From contig CAVESF010000010.1 in assembly GCA_963618495.1 (NCBI GenBank), positions 1-61,393 of the forward strand: 61,393 bases of DNA, given 5' to 3'. This DNA comes from Apopatosoma sp963618495. GTDB lineage: Bacteria; Bacillota; Clostridia; Oscillospirales; CAG-272. The notes below the pieces were generated by a model that worked only from the letters and a program-made list of their open reading frames with translations, did not search any database and was not told the DNA's origin. Of the stretch, positions 34,214 to 42,655 are shown one piece after another. Each line of letters begins with the position of its first letter. Position 1 is the first letter of the stretch. A program made the translations under genes and the position numbers.

Positions 34214-34324
34214 AATAGCATTTCCTCCCTGAATTTATATTTCGCCTGTCATTTTACTCCTTTTGCGTTGCAATGTCAAGATTATTCAAAAATAATTAAC
34301 AACTTTAAAACTTCATGATAAGCA

Positions 34325-34353
34325 TTGCTTTTTCGTTCTTTTTATGGTATACT
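34325..34353 (+). promoter_or_regulatory. Promoter of the polysaccharide deacetylase operon
   Basis: TTGCTT (34325-34330), 17-base spacer, TATACT (34348-34353). Confidence 0.6.
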
Positions 34354-34403
34354 TATTGTAATTGTAAATTTATTTTCTTTATTTATAAAGAGAGGTAATC
34401 AAA

Positions 34404-35216
34404 ATGATAAGAACAGACAGATTCAAAGACGGAAAACAGCATATCGTTACAATGAGCTACGATGACGGACCCGATACCGACCTCAAGCTTATTGAAATAT
34501 TCAACAAATACGGCGTAAAAGGCACATTCAACCTCATTTCAAGCTCATTTGACAACCCGAACAACTGGCTCCAGCCAAAAGATGTTCCCGTTGTTTACTC
34601 AGGCCATGAGATAGCGTGCCACACGGTGACGCACCCGCATCTCGAATTTCTCACGCCGAAAGCGCAATATGACGAGCTGATGAACTGCCGCCTCGCGCTC
34701 GAAAAGGCAAGCGGTCAGATTGTCCGCGGTCTGGCGTTTCCTTTCGGCACATGGAGCGAGGACACGCTCAACGCCATGAGAACAGCCGGCATTGTATACA
34801 GCCGCGCGGTAGAGCCCACATCTTCTTTCCTCTTCCCCGAGAATTTCATGACATGGCGTCCCACAAACCATCACAATCAGTGCATGAAGAATGTAGACCA
34901 GCTCGTTCACAACATAACAAAAGCACCGTGGCGCGTCGGTTCCCTGCTCTATATCTGGGGTCACAGCTATGAATTCCGCCCGCAGAACGACAATAACTGG
35001 GAGCTTATCGAAACAGTCTGCGAAAAGCTCGCCGAGGTTTCATACAATATCTGGTTTGCCACAAATATCGAAGTCGTGGACTATAAGAACGCAATCTCGC
35101 AGATTCAGATTTCCGCCGACGAAAAGGTAGTCCACAACCCGACGGGCATCGACCTTTGGGTTTCCTGCGACAAGGAACCGCTGAAGATTCCCGCAGGCGA
35201 GACGGTAAGGCTCTGA
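34404..35216 (+). CDS. Polysaccharide deacetylase-family protein (NodB domain)
   Basis: A 270-residue NodB-fold protein. The first motif is MSYDDGPDTDLKLIEIFNKYGVKGTFNLI (Asp-Asp pair, given as MSYDDGPDTD and YGVKGTFNLI), the zinc His pair is in HTVTHPHLEF, and the later motif is LAFPFGTWSEDT. It has no signal peptide or membrane anchor, unusual for enzymes acting on wall sugars, so an intracellular sugar substrate or non-classical export is possible. The stop overlaps the start of the S4-domain gene (TGATG). Confidence 0.9.
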   Translation: MIRTDRFKDGKQHIVTMSYDDGPDTDLKLIEIFNKYGVKGTFNLISSSFDNPNNWLQPKDVPVVYSGHEIACHTVTHPHLEFLTPKAQYDELMNCRLALEKASGQIVRGLAFPFGTWSEDTLNAMRTAGIVYSRAVEPTSSFLFPENFMTWRPTNHHNQCMKNVDQLVHNITKAPWRVGSLLYIWGHSYEFRPQNDNNWELIETVCEKLAEVSYNIWFATNIEVVDYKNAISQIQISADEKVVHNPTGIDLWVSCDKEPLKIPAGETVRL

Positions 35217-35980
35217 TGACGGACGACGGGCTTCTGCGCGCAAGGATTCTCGATAAAATAAGAGAATCCGCGGAAAACTACTGCGCCGCATATACATCGT
35301 TTCTCGATGCCGCATCGTGCGCCATAGCCGTTTCGGTCTGCAAAAAGGAACGGGCGCGATATGAGCTTTTCGGCGGGTACAATGATGCAGAGCGGAAAAT
35401 CTGCGCCATCCTGCCCGACTATGCCGAAAGCCTGCGCGACTGCTTCTCCGAGGAGGACTTTCCTCTCGTCATCGTCCGCGCGGAAAACGGAAATCCCGCA
35501 AGAGTGCTCTCTCACAGGGATTTTCTCGGCTCGCTGATGGCACTCGGCATAAAGCGCGAAACTGTAGGCGACATCATAGTCTGCCAAAACAGCGCCGATA
35601 TAATCACCATGCCGCAGACGGCGGTTTTCCTCGCCGAGAGCTTCACCAAAGCAGGAAACTGCCCCATAAAAACGCAGGTGTTGCCGATAGGCGCACTGCG
35701 TGCGCCCGCAGTGCACACAGAAGAAAAGCGCGATACGGTGGCTTCGCCGAGACTTGACAATATCGTCTCCGCCGCCTTTGACCTTTCGCGTTCGGCGGCA
35801 TCGGAGGCTATCGCCGCAGGCATCGTTTTCATAAACGACGAGGCTGCTGAAAAAGCCGACAGGCAGGTTGCGGCAGGCACGAAAATAGTCCTGCGCGGCA
35901 AAGGCAAGGTTATGCTCCGCGAATTTCGCGGAGAGAGCCGCAAAGGCAGGACGATAGTCATTTTCGATAAGTATATCTGA
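35216..35980 (+). CDS. ylmH: S4-domain RNA-binding protein (YlmH-like)
   Basis: A 254-residue protein with the YlmH layout: an N-terminal domain with YELFGGYNDAERKICAILP, a central DFLGSLMALGIKRETVGDI, and a C-terminal S4 domain (LDNIVSAAFDLSRSAASEAI, then AGIVFINDEAAEKADRQV). YlmH-type proteins bind stalled or free 50S ribosomal subunits and rescue peptidyl-tRNA, and are often found in the ylm-divIVA division cluster, which is absent here. The start at 35216 comes from the coupling overlap TGATG. Confidence 0.92.
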   Translation: MTDDGLLRARILDKIRESAENYCAAYTSFLDAASCAIAVSVCKKERARYELFGGYNDAERKICAILPDYAESLRDCFSEEDFPLVIVRAENGNPARVLSHRDFLGSLMALGIKRETVGDIIVCQNSADIITMPQTAVFLAESFTKAGNCPIKTQVLPIGALRAPAVHTEEKRDTVASPRLDNIVSAAFDLSRSAASEAIAAGIVFINDEAAEKADRQVAAGTKIVLRGKGKVMLREFRGESRKGRTIVIFDKYI

Positions 35981-36046
35981 AAAAGATATACTTGGATAAA
36001 CAGAAATTTTGTATTTGATACATTTGTATAAAAGGAGGAATATGCC

Positions 36047-36871
36047 TTGAAATCAGGCTTTTGCTGCCCTGTATGCGGCTCTGCTCTCGAGCGCGGCGAG
36101 AAAACGCTCTCCTGCGAAAACGGGCATAGCTTTGACGTAGCGAAGAAAGGATATGTGAACCTCCTGCTCTCGCAGAAATCGAAAGACAAGCGCCACGGCG
36201 ACGACACCGCCATGATAACGGCAAGACGAGATTTTCTCGACCTCGGCTATTATCTGCCGCTCTGCGAAGCGACGACTGACGCCGTGCTCGCCTGTGCAAA
36301 AAGCGGCAATACACTGCTCGACCTCGGTTGCGGCGAATGCTACTATACGGCGGCTGTGATGCGCGAAGCGGAAAGAAGAGGAATCTTTCTCCGTGCTCTC
36401 GGCATAGATATATCGCGTGACGCTCTCATCTGCGGTGCCAAGCGGTGCCGCGGGATAGAGCTTGCCGCGGCAAGCATATTTTCGCTTCCCGTGGCGGACG
36501 GCAGCGTTGATATAATAATGAATATGTTCGCGCCCTGCGCCGCTGAGGAATTTGCCCGCGTGCTGAAAAATGGCGGCATGATGATTCATGTCTATCCCAG
36601 AGAAAAGCACCTTTTCGAGCTGAAAAAGGCAATCTACGACATGCCCTATGAAAACGATGTGGAAACAGCGGATTTCTGTGGCTTCCGTCTCATCTCGGAA
36701 AAACGGCTGACATATACTTTCACGATGAAAAGCCAGGACGAGATACATAAGCTTTTCATGATGACGCCTTATTATTACAAAACCTCAAAGGAGGGTCAGG
36801 CACGCGCGGCGGCGCTGGATTCCCTTTCGGCAACGGCGGATTTTGCCGTTGCGGTATATGAGAAGTTGTGA
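36047..36871 (+). CDS. RlmA-family 23S rRNA (guanine-N1-)methyltransferase
   Basis: A 274-residue SAM-dependent methyltransferase. An N-terminal zinc ribbon (CCPVCGSALERGEKTLSCENGHSF, i.e. C-x2-C...C-x3-H) is followed by DVAKKGYVNLL, then the SAM motif LLDLGCGECYYTAAV. RlmA/TlrB enzymes methylate G745/G748 of 23S rRNA; Gram-positive members can affect macrolide (tylosin) sensitivity. The start is TTG at 36047, eight bases after AAAGGAGG. Confidence 0.93.
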   Translation: MKSGFCCPVCGSALERGEKTLSCENGHSFDVAKKGYVNLLLSQKSKDKRHGDDTAMITARRDFLDLGYYLPLCEATTDAVLACAKSGNTLLDLGCGECYYTAAVMREAERRGIFLRALGIDISRDALICGAKRCRGIELAAASIFSLPVADGSVDIIMNMFAPCAAEEFARVLKNGGMMIHVYPREKHLFELKKAIYDMPYENDVETADFCGFRLISEKRLTYTFTMKSQDEIHKLFMMTPYYYKTSKEGQARAAALDSLSATADFAVAVYEKL

Positions 36872-36881
36872 TTTTCGGGTA

Positions 36882-36910
36882 TTGACATCGCGGGCTTTTT
36901 GGTATAAAAT
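36882..36910 (+). promoter_or_regulatory. Promoter of the amidase gene
   Basis: TTGACA (36882-36887), 17-base spacer, TAAAAT (36905-36910). Confidence 0.75.
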
Positions 36911-36936
36911 AATATGAGCAAAAAACGGAGGTGAAA

Positions 36937-37809
36937 ATGGGCAAGCAAATGAAAAACAGAAAACAAAATACATTTTTCGCGCAGTTTGTAAAGTTGCTCT
37001 GCCTTGTACTCGTGGTGATGCTCGCGGTGGTCATACTCAAAAAAAGCGCAAATCCACCCGCCGAGACCACGGCACCGACAGCACCTACGGACACGACGCC
37101 GGTAACCGTATCGCCATCTGCGACTACGACTCCCGCCGCGACTACCACAACGACGAAAAATACAACGAGCCCGACAACTCCGCCCGTAACCACTACAACC
37201 ACAACAAAAGCGACGACAACAACGACCGCGACAACTTCAACCACGGCAACATATGAGCCTGGCTACATATCGCGCATACCGACCGACACAGAAATGAGCA
37301 GTCTGATAGCAGACAAGCTGCTTGATATCAATAAATATTCGCGCCCCGCAAGCAAATATCTCGATGAAGGCGTCAGCCGTCAGAAGATAACAACGATAGT
37401 CATCCACTATGTGGCAAACGCGGGAACAAGTGCGATAAACAACCGCAATTACTTCAATAATCTCCCCAAAAACGAGAAAATCTACGCAGGTGCGCATTAC
37501 ATAGTGGGACTTGAGGGCGAGATAATCCGATGCATCCCCGATAACGAAATAGCATATCATGCGGGAAGTGCGGATGTGAATGCCTGCTCCATAGGCATCG
37601 AGGTCTGCCATCCCGATAAAACAGGCAGATTCAGCTATAAATCTTACCTTTCGCTTCTGAAGCTCGTTTCATGGCTCTGCGACAAGTATGATATAAGCGC
37701 CGACAATGTGATACGCCACTATGATGTGACAGGCAAAGCCTGTCCCGTCTACTACATAGACAACCCATCGGAATGGACGCTTTTCAAGAAGAGACTTATT
37801 TTCAGATAA
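36937..37809 (+). CDS. N-acetylmuramoyl-L-alanine amidase with Thr-rich linker
   Basis: A 290-residue membrane-anchored amidase_2/PGRP-fold enzyme that cuts the peptide from peptidoglycan. A single N-terminal helix (about 15-35) anchors it outside the membrane. Residues ~40-105 are almost only Thr, Pro and Ala, a flexible and possibly glycosylated spacer. The catalytic domain has zinc ligands His in TTIVIHYVANAG, His in NVIRHYDVTG and Cys in GKACPVYY, plus AHYIVGLEGEIIR. The ATG at 36937 has GGAGG five bases before; the GTG at 36931 overlaps that RBS. Confidence 0.92.
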   Translation: MGKQMKNRKQNTFFAQFVKLLCLVLVVMLAVVILKKSANPPAETTAPTAPTDTTPVTVSPSATTTPAATTTTTKNTTSPTTPPVTTTTTTKATTTTTATTSTTATYEPGYISRIPTDTEMSSLIADKLLDINKYSRPASKYLDEGVSRQKITTIVIHYVANAGTSAINNRNYFNNLPKNEKIYAGAHYIVGLEGEIIRCIPDNEIAYHAGSADVNACSIGIEVCHPDKTGRFSYKSYLSLLKLVSWLCDKYDISADNVIRHYDVTGKACPVYYIDNPSEWTLFKKRLIFR

Positions 37810-37818
37810 TCAAAAAAC

Positions 37819-37852
37819 GGAGCGCATCCGCCGGTCGGATGTGCTCTTTTTT
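37819..37852 (+). terminator. Terminator after the amidase gene
   Basis: 10-bp stem AGCGCATCCG/CGGATGTGCT (one wobble) followed by six T. Confidence 0.85.
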
Positions 37853-37883
37853 GCCGATATATGAAAAGTTAACAATTTATCCA

Positions 37884-37912
37884 TTGATTATTTTCTCTAA
37901 CCATAATATAAT
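37884..37912 (+). promoter_or_regulatory. Promoter of the ABC exporter operon
   Basis: TTGATT (37884-37889), 17-base spacer, TATAAT (37907-37912). Confidence 0.72.
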
Positions 37913-37980
37913 TGTATTTAATGCTCTATAGTCGGCAGAATAGTTTTGCCGGACAATTTTTTGAGAAAGGAAAAGTTTTT

Positions 37981-39765
37981 ATGATAAAAAAGCTTGCAAA
38001 AAGCATAAGAGAATATAAAACACCGAGCATACTGACTTTTATATTCATTATGTTTGAAGCCGTGATAGAATGTATCATACCTTTTATCACAGCCAAACTT
38101 ATCAACCGCATCGAAAGCGGCGCTGAGATGGCTGACATCCTGAAAACAGGTGCTCTGCTTGCCGTGATGGCTATGGTTTCGCTTGCCTGCGGCGGCATCG
38201 CGGGTGCCACCTGCGCAAAAGCGTCGTCCGGCTTTGCAAAGAACCTGCGCCACGACCTTTTCTACAAGGTGCAGACATTTTCTTTTGAGAATATAGACAA
38301 GTTTTCCACCTCATCGCTCGTCACAAGAATGACGACGGATATAGGAAATGTTCAGATGGCTTACATGATGATAATCAGAACAGCCATCCGCGCTCCTCTG
38401 ATGATGATATTCTCCATAATCATGGCGTATATCATGGGCGGATCGCTTGCTTCCCTTTTTGTCATCGTCATCCCCGTGCTACTTATCGGTCTCTGGATTA
38501 TCTCCAAGAAAGCAATGCCCGCTTTCCGCAGTGTTTTCCGCAAATACGACCGCCTCAATGAGTCCATCGAGGAAAATGTACGCGGCATGCGCGTGGTAAA
38601 AGGCTTCTCGAGAGAGGAATACGAAAAGCAGAAATTCGGCGTAGCTGCAGGCGATATCTGCCGCGACTTCACAAAAGCGGAAAGAATCGTTGCACTCAAC
38701 TCGCCTCTCATGCAGATATGCGTATATTTCAATATGGCTTTCATACTGATACTCGGCTCCAAGCTCGTCATCACCTCTGCGGGACTTGACCTCGGCGTAG
38801 GTCAGATGTCGTCCATGCTTACATACGGCTTCCAGATACTCATGCAGCTCATGATGCTCTCGATGATTTATGTCATACTCACCATATCAAACGAGTCCAT
38901 GCAGCGTGTAACCGAAGTTCTCAACGAAAAGTCCGCACTCACAAATCCGGAGACGGCAGAGAGAACCGATGAAAACGGCAATACCGTTTTCCTGCCTGTA
39001 AAAGAGGTTGCGGACGGCTCGATTGACTTTGACGATGTCAGCTTCAAATATTCCGCCGAGGCAAAGAAATATGCTCTCTCTGATATCGACCTGCATATAA
39101 AATCGGGCATGACTGTCGGTATACTCGGCGTCACCGGCTCGAGCAAATCGACGCTTGTCCAGCTTATACCGCGTCTTTACGATACTACGGTAGGCTCTGT
39201 GAGAGTAGGCGGCGTGGATGTCCGCGATTACGACCTCGAGGTACTGCGAGACAGCGTTGCTTTCGTCCTCCAGAAGAATCTGCTCTTCTCCGGAACGATA
39301 AACGAAAACCTGCGCTGGGGCAATGAAAACGCTACAGACGAAGAGATAATCGAAGCCTGCAAACTCGCTCAGGCAGACGATTTTGTCCGCTCATTCCCCG
39401 ACGGCTACAATACAAAAATCGAGCAGGGCGGCACGAATGTTTCGGGCGGTCAGAAGCAGAGACTCTGCATTGCCCGCGCACTGCTGAAAAAGCCGAAAAT
39501 ACTCATTCTTGACGACTCCACAAGCGCCGTCGATACAAAAACGGACGCCCTCATCCGTGCGGGCTTCCGCAAATTCATCCCCGAAACGACAAAGATAATC
39601 ATAGCTCAGCGTATTGCCTCCGTCGAAGATGCCGACCTCATCCTCGTGATGGAAAACGGCAAAATAGCAGTGCGCGGCACGCATGACGAGCTGATGAAAT
39701 CAAGCGAAACCTACCGCGAGACATTTCTCCAGCAGACAAAAGGAGGTGAGCGCGATGAAAAATAA
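37981..39765 (+). CDS. ABC exporter half-transporter (degenerate-site subunit)
   Basis: A 594-residue protein with six N-terminal helices (about 20-310) and a C-terminal ATPase domain. Walker A is GVTGSSKSTL (second Gly replaced by Ser), the signature is VSGGQKQR, Walker B ends in LDDSTSAVD (Asp instead of catalytic Glu) and the switch His is Gln (IIAQRIAS). This is the degenerate half of a heterodimeric exporter of the TM287/288 type. The start at 37981 follows GAAAGGA; the 11-base overlap with the next gene implies joint translation. Confidence 0.93.
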   Translation: MIKKLAKSIREYKTPSILTFIFIMFEAVIECIIPFITAKLINRIESGAEMADILKTGALLAVMAMVSLACGGIAGATCAKASSGFAKNLRHDLFYKVQTFSFENIDKFSTSSLVTRMTTDIGNVQMAYMMIIRTAIRAPLMMIFSIIMAYIMGGSLASLFVIVIPVLLIGLWIISKKAMPAFRSVFRKYDRLNESIEENVRGMRVVKGFSREEYEKQKFGVAAGDICRDFTKAERIVALNSPLMQICVYFNMAFILILGSKLVITSAGLDLGVGQMSSMLTYGFQILMQLMMLSMIYVILTISNESMQRVTEVLNEKSALTNPETAERTDENGNTVFLPVKEVADGSIDFDDVSFKYSAEAKKYALSDIDLHIKSGMTVGILGVTGSSKSTLVQLIPRLYDTTVGSVRVGGVDVRDYDLEVLRDSVAFVLQKNLLFSGTINENLRWGNENATDEEIIEACKLAQADDFVRSFPDGYNTKIEQGGTNVSGGQKQRLCIARALLKKPKILILDDSTSAVDTKTDALIRAGFRKFIPETTKIIIAQRIASVEDADLILVMENGKIAVRGTHDELMKSSETYRETFLQQTKGGERDEK

Positions 39766-41791
39766 GAAAAACGGCATGCCCGAGATGGCAGGTGCGAAAC
39801 CGATGAAGCGCAAGCCCGATATGCAGCTGCTCGGCAGAGTTTTCAAAATGCTCGTGCAGGCATATCCCGTACTCGTGCCGATAGCCGGCGTATGTATCGT
39901 GCTCTCCGCCATCGTTTCGTCTATCCCCGCAATATTCATGCAGAAGGTTTTCGACAAGATAGACGACAGCGTCACGATAATCAAAGAAGCCGCCAAGGCA
40001 TCGGGGCTTTCACTGCGTGACTTTATGCAGGCAAACGGTGCGTTTCTCTCCGAGAGATGGGCGGCGGCAAAAGCGGAAATACTGCCTATCGTCGGCGTGC
40101 TGATAGTGCTCTATGTATTTGCAATAATCTTTATCACGCTCCAGACTCAGCTCATGGCAAAGATAACGCAGGGCTTCCTCGACAAGCTGCGCCGCGAGAT
40201 GTTCAACGGGATGCAGAATCTCCCGATAAAATATTTCGATACGCACAAGCACGGCGATATCATGAGCTATTATACAAACGATATCGATACCCTGCGCGAG
40301 CTTGTTTCCCGCTCATTCCCGCAGATGCTGCAGTCCGGAATTATCGTGCTTACGGTATTCTGCATCATGATGTGGTACAGCATACCGATGACGCTTGTGG
40401 TAATGCTCGGCGTGGTGGCGATGATTTTCGTCTCCAAAAAGATAGGCGGCGGAAGCGCGAAATACTTCATCCGAAATCAGAAATCCGTTGCAAAATGCGA
40501 GGGATACATACAGGAGATGATGAACGGGCAGAAAGTAATCAAGGTATTCTGCCATGAGAGCGAAGCTGAAAAAGAATTTGACGCGATAAATGAAGAGCTC
40601 TACGAGGATAGCCGCAAGGCGCACGCCTATGCGAATATTCTCGGTCCCATCATAATGAATATAGGTAATATCATTTACGTCATCTGTGCTGTTGCGGGCG
40701 GTCTTTTCATCACGCTCGGCATGACAAACCTCAGCTTCTGCGGTCTCATACAGGAGGGCAGCTTCACCGCGCTCGCTTTCAGAATTTCCATCATCATCCC
40801 GTTTCTCAATATGACAAAGCAGTTCACGGGCAATATAAACCAGCTTTCCCAGCAGATAAACTCCATCGTCATGGGTATGGCAGGCGCACAGCGCGTATTC
40901 TCCCTCATGGATGAAAAGCCCGAGGCAGACGACGGATATGTTACTCTCGTAAACTGCAAATACGATGAAAAAGACAATATCATAGAAACAACCGGGCGCA
41001 CAGGCAAATGGGCATGGAAGCATCCGCACGGCGACGGCACGCTCACATATACGCCGCTCGCGGGCGATGTCCGTATGTTTGATGTTGATTTCGGCTATGT
41101 GGAAAGCAAGCCCGTGCTACATGATATCACGGTTTATGCGGAGCCGGGGCAGAAGATTGCCTTTGTCGGCGCCACAGGCGCAGGCAAAACAACGATAACA
41201 AACCTGATAAACCGCTTCTATGACATAGCGGACGGCAAGATACGCTACGACGGAATCAATATAAATAAGATAAAGAAAAGCGACCTGCGCCGAAGCCTCG
41301 GCATAGTTCTGCAGGAGACAAACCTTTTCACAGGAAGCGTAATGGACAACATCCGCTACGGCAGACTCAATGCCACCGATGAAGAATGCATCGGGGCGGC
41401 AAAGCTCGCGGGCGCGGACGATTTCATCTCCCGCCTGCCGCAGGGATATAATACGGAACTCTCGGGCAACGGTGCAAACCTCTCGCAGGGTCAGCGTCAG
41501 CTCATTGCCATAGCGCGTGCCGCCGTAGCCGACCCGCCGGTAATGATTCTAGACGAAGCGACCTCCTCCATAGATACGAGAACGGAAGCAATAGTTCAGC
41601 GCGGCATGGATAAGCTCATGGAAGGCAGAACGGTATTTGTCATCGCGCACAGACTCTCCACGGTCATGAATTCCGATGTAATCATGGTCCTTGACCACGG
41701 CAGAATCATCGAGCGCGGCAACCATGAAAAACTTATCGCCGAAAAGGGCGTTTACTATCAGCTCTATACGGGCGCATTCGAGCTTGAATAA
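39755..41791 (+). CDS. ABC exporter half-transporter (canonical-site subunit)
   Basis: A 678-residue partner with six helices (about 30-370) and an ATPase domain carrying GATGAGKTT, LSQGQRQ, VMILDEATSSID and VIAHRLSTV. An inserted stretch (about 400-440, with GRTGKWAWKHPHGDGTLTY) lies between membrane part and ATPase core. Here Walker B Glu and switch His are normal, complementing the degenerate partner. ATG at 39755 lies eight bases after AGGAGG within the end of the preceding gene. Substrate unknown; multidrug or lipid export is typical. Confidence 0.93.
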   Translation: MKNKKNGMPEMAGAKPMKRKPDMQLLGRVFKMLVQAYPVLVPIAGVCIVLSAIVSSIPAIFMQKVFDKIDDSVTIIKEAAKASGLSLRDFMQANGAFLSERWAAAKAEILPIVGVLIVLYVFAIIFITLQTQLMAKITQGFLDKLRREMFNGMQNLPIKYFDTHKHGDIMSYYTNDIDTLRELVSRSFPQMLQSGIIVLTVFCIMMWYSIPMTLVVMLGVVAMIFVSKKIGGGSAKYFIRNQKSVAKCEGYIQEMMNGQKVIKVFCHESEAEKEFDAINEELYEDSRKAHAYANILGPIIMNIGNIIYVICAVAGGLFITLGMTNLSFCGLIQEGSFTALAFRISIIIPFLNMTKQFTGNINQLSQQINSIVMGMAGAQRVFSLMDEKPEADDGYVTLVNCKYDEKDNIIETTGRTGKWAWKHPHGDGTLTYTPLAGDVRMFDVDFGYVESKPVLHDITVYAEPGQKIAFVGATGAGKTTITNLINRFYDIADGKIRYDGININKIKKSDLRRSLGIVLQETNLFTGSVMDNIRYGRLNATDEECIGAAKLAGADDFISRLPQGYNTELSGNGANLSQGQRQLIAIARAAVADPPVMILDEATSSIDTRTEAIVQRGMDKLMEGRTVFVIAHRLSTVMNSDVIMVLDHGRIIERGNHEKLIAEKGVYYQLYTGAFELE

Positions 41792-41797
41792 TTCCAA

Positions 41798-41832
41798 AGG
41801 GAATCCCGACGAGGGGTTCCCTCTTTTCTTTT
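41798..41832 (+). terminator. Terminator of the ABC exporter operon
   Basis: 10-bp stem AGGGAATCCC/GGGGTTCCCT (one wobble) followed by CTTTTCTTTTTT. Confidence 0.88.
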
Positions 41833-41864
41833 TTCAATGTAAAATAAAATTAACAATTTCACAG

Positions 41865-41893
41865 TTGAAAATTGTCGAACTATGTGATATACT
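41865..41893 (+). promoter_or_regulatory. Promoter of the TetR gene
   Basis: TTGAAA (41865-41870), 17-base spacer, TATACT (41888-41893). Confidence 0.7.
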
Positions 41894-41952
41894 TAAAATA
41901 AAGCATGACTGTTTCGGATATAAACCCGGAAAATTCTTTGCCGGAGGTAAAA

Positions 41953-42507
41953 ATGTCACAGATAACGAAGAGAGCGCTCGAGCAATCTCTTAAAAATCTC
42001 CTGCTCAAAAAGCCGCTTACCAAAATCACGATAAGCGATATCGCCGAGGACTGCGGCATAAACCGCATGACATTCTACTATCATTTCAAAGATATTTACG
42101 ACCTCGTGGAGTGGTCATGCCTTGAAGACGCGCGAAAGGCGCTGGAAGAAAAGAAAACCCACGATACATGGCAGGAGGGACTTCTGAATATATTCGAGGC
42201 GGTACGCGAAAACAAGCCTTTCATCATGAATGTTTACCGCTGTATCGACCATGAGCAGGTGGAAAAATATCTGAAGCCGCTGACAGACAATCTCATCATG
42301 GGCGTTATCAACGAGCAATCGGCAGGCATAACGGTACGCGAGGAGGACAAAGAATTTATCGCGCGCGTTTATTCCTATATATTCATCGGCATCATGCTCG
42401 ACTGGATAAAGGACGATATGAAAGCCGACCCGAAGCTGATAGTGGACAAACTGGCGGTGCTGGTAAAGGACTCCATTTCCGACGCGCTTCTCCGATTCAA
42501 AATCTGA
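41953..42507 (+). CDS. TetR-family regulator (DhaS-like C-terminal domain)
   Basis: A 184-residue regulator. The HTH reads TKITISDIAEDCGINRMTFYYHF; the rest is helical with YDLVEWSCLEDARKALEE, typical of the TetR_C_8/DhaS group. It sits directly upstream of the oleate hydratase gene in the same direction, and a perfect palindrome between the two is a candidate operator. Control of fatty-acid hydration by a lipid ligand is inferred from position. The start at 41953 follows GCCGGAGG; an upstream ATG at 41905 has no RBS. Confidence 0.9.
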   Translation: MSQITKRALEQSLKNLLLKKPLTKITISDIAEDCGINRMTFYYHFKDIYDLVEWSCLEDARKALEEKKTHDTWQEGLLNIFEAVRENKPFIMNVYRCIDHEQVEKYLKPLTDNLIMGVINEQSAGITVREEDKEFIARVYSYIFIGIMLDWIKDDMKADPKLIVDKLAVLVKDSISDALLRFKI

Positions 42508-42558
42508 TTTTTTATCAGGTTCGGCAAAATGATAATTTTTTTTACAGATAAAAGCACC

Positions 42559-42577
42559 GTGATAAATGATTTATCAC
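42559..42577. promoter_or_regulatory. Palindrome between tetR and oleate hydratase (operator candidate)
   Basis: GTGATAAAT-G-ATTTATCAC, perfect 9-bp arms, 18 bases before the ohyA -35 box. Followed by ACTTTTT, so it might also end the tetR transcript. Confidence 0.55.
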
Positions 42578-42594
42578 CGCACTTTTTCTGTTTA

Positions 42595-42622
42595 TTGAAA
42601 ACCGCTGAAAACGGGCTATAAT
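42595..42622 (+). promoter_or_regulatory. Promoter of oleate hydratase
   Basis: TTGAAA (42595-42600), 16-base spacer, TATAAT (42617-42622); RBS CAGGAGG before the ATG at 42656. Confidence 0.72.
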
Positions 42623-42655
42623 ATAGTCGTAAAATAAATTTTCAGGAGGTTTTCC

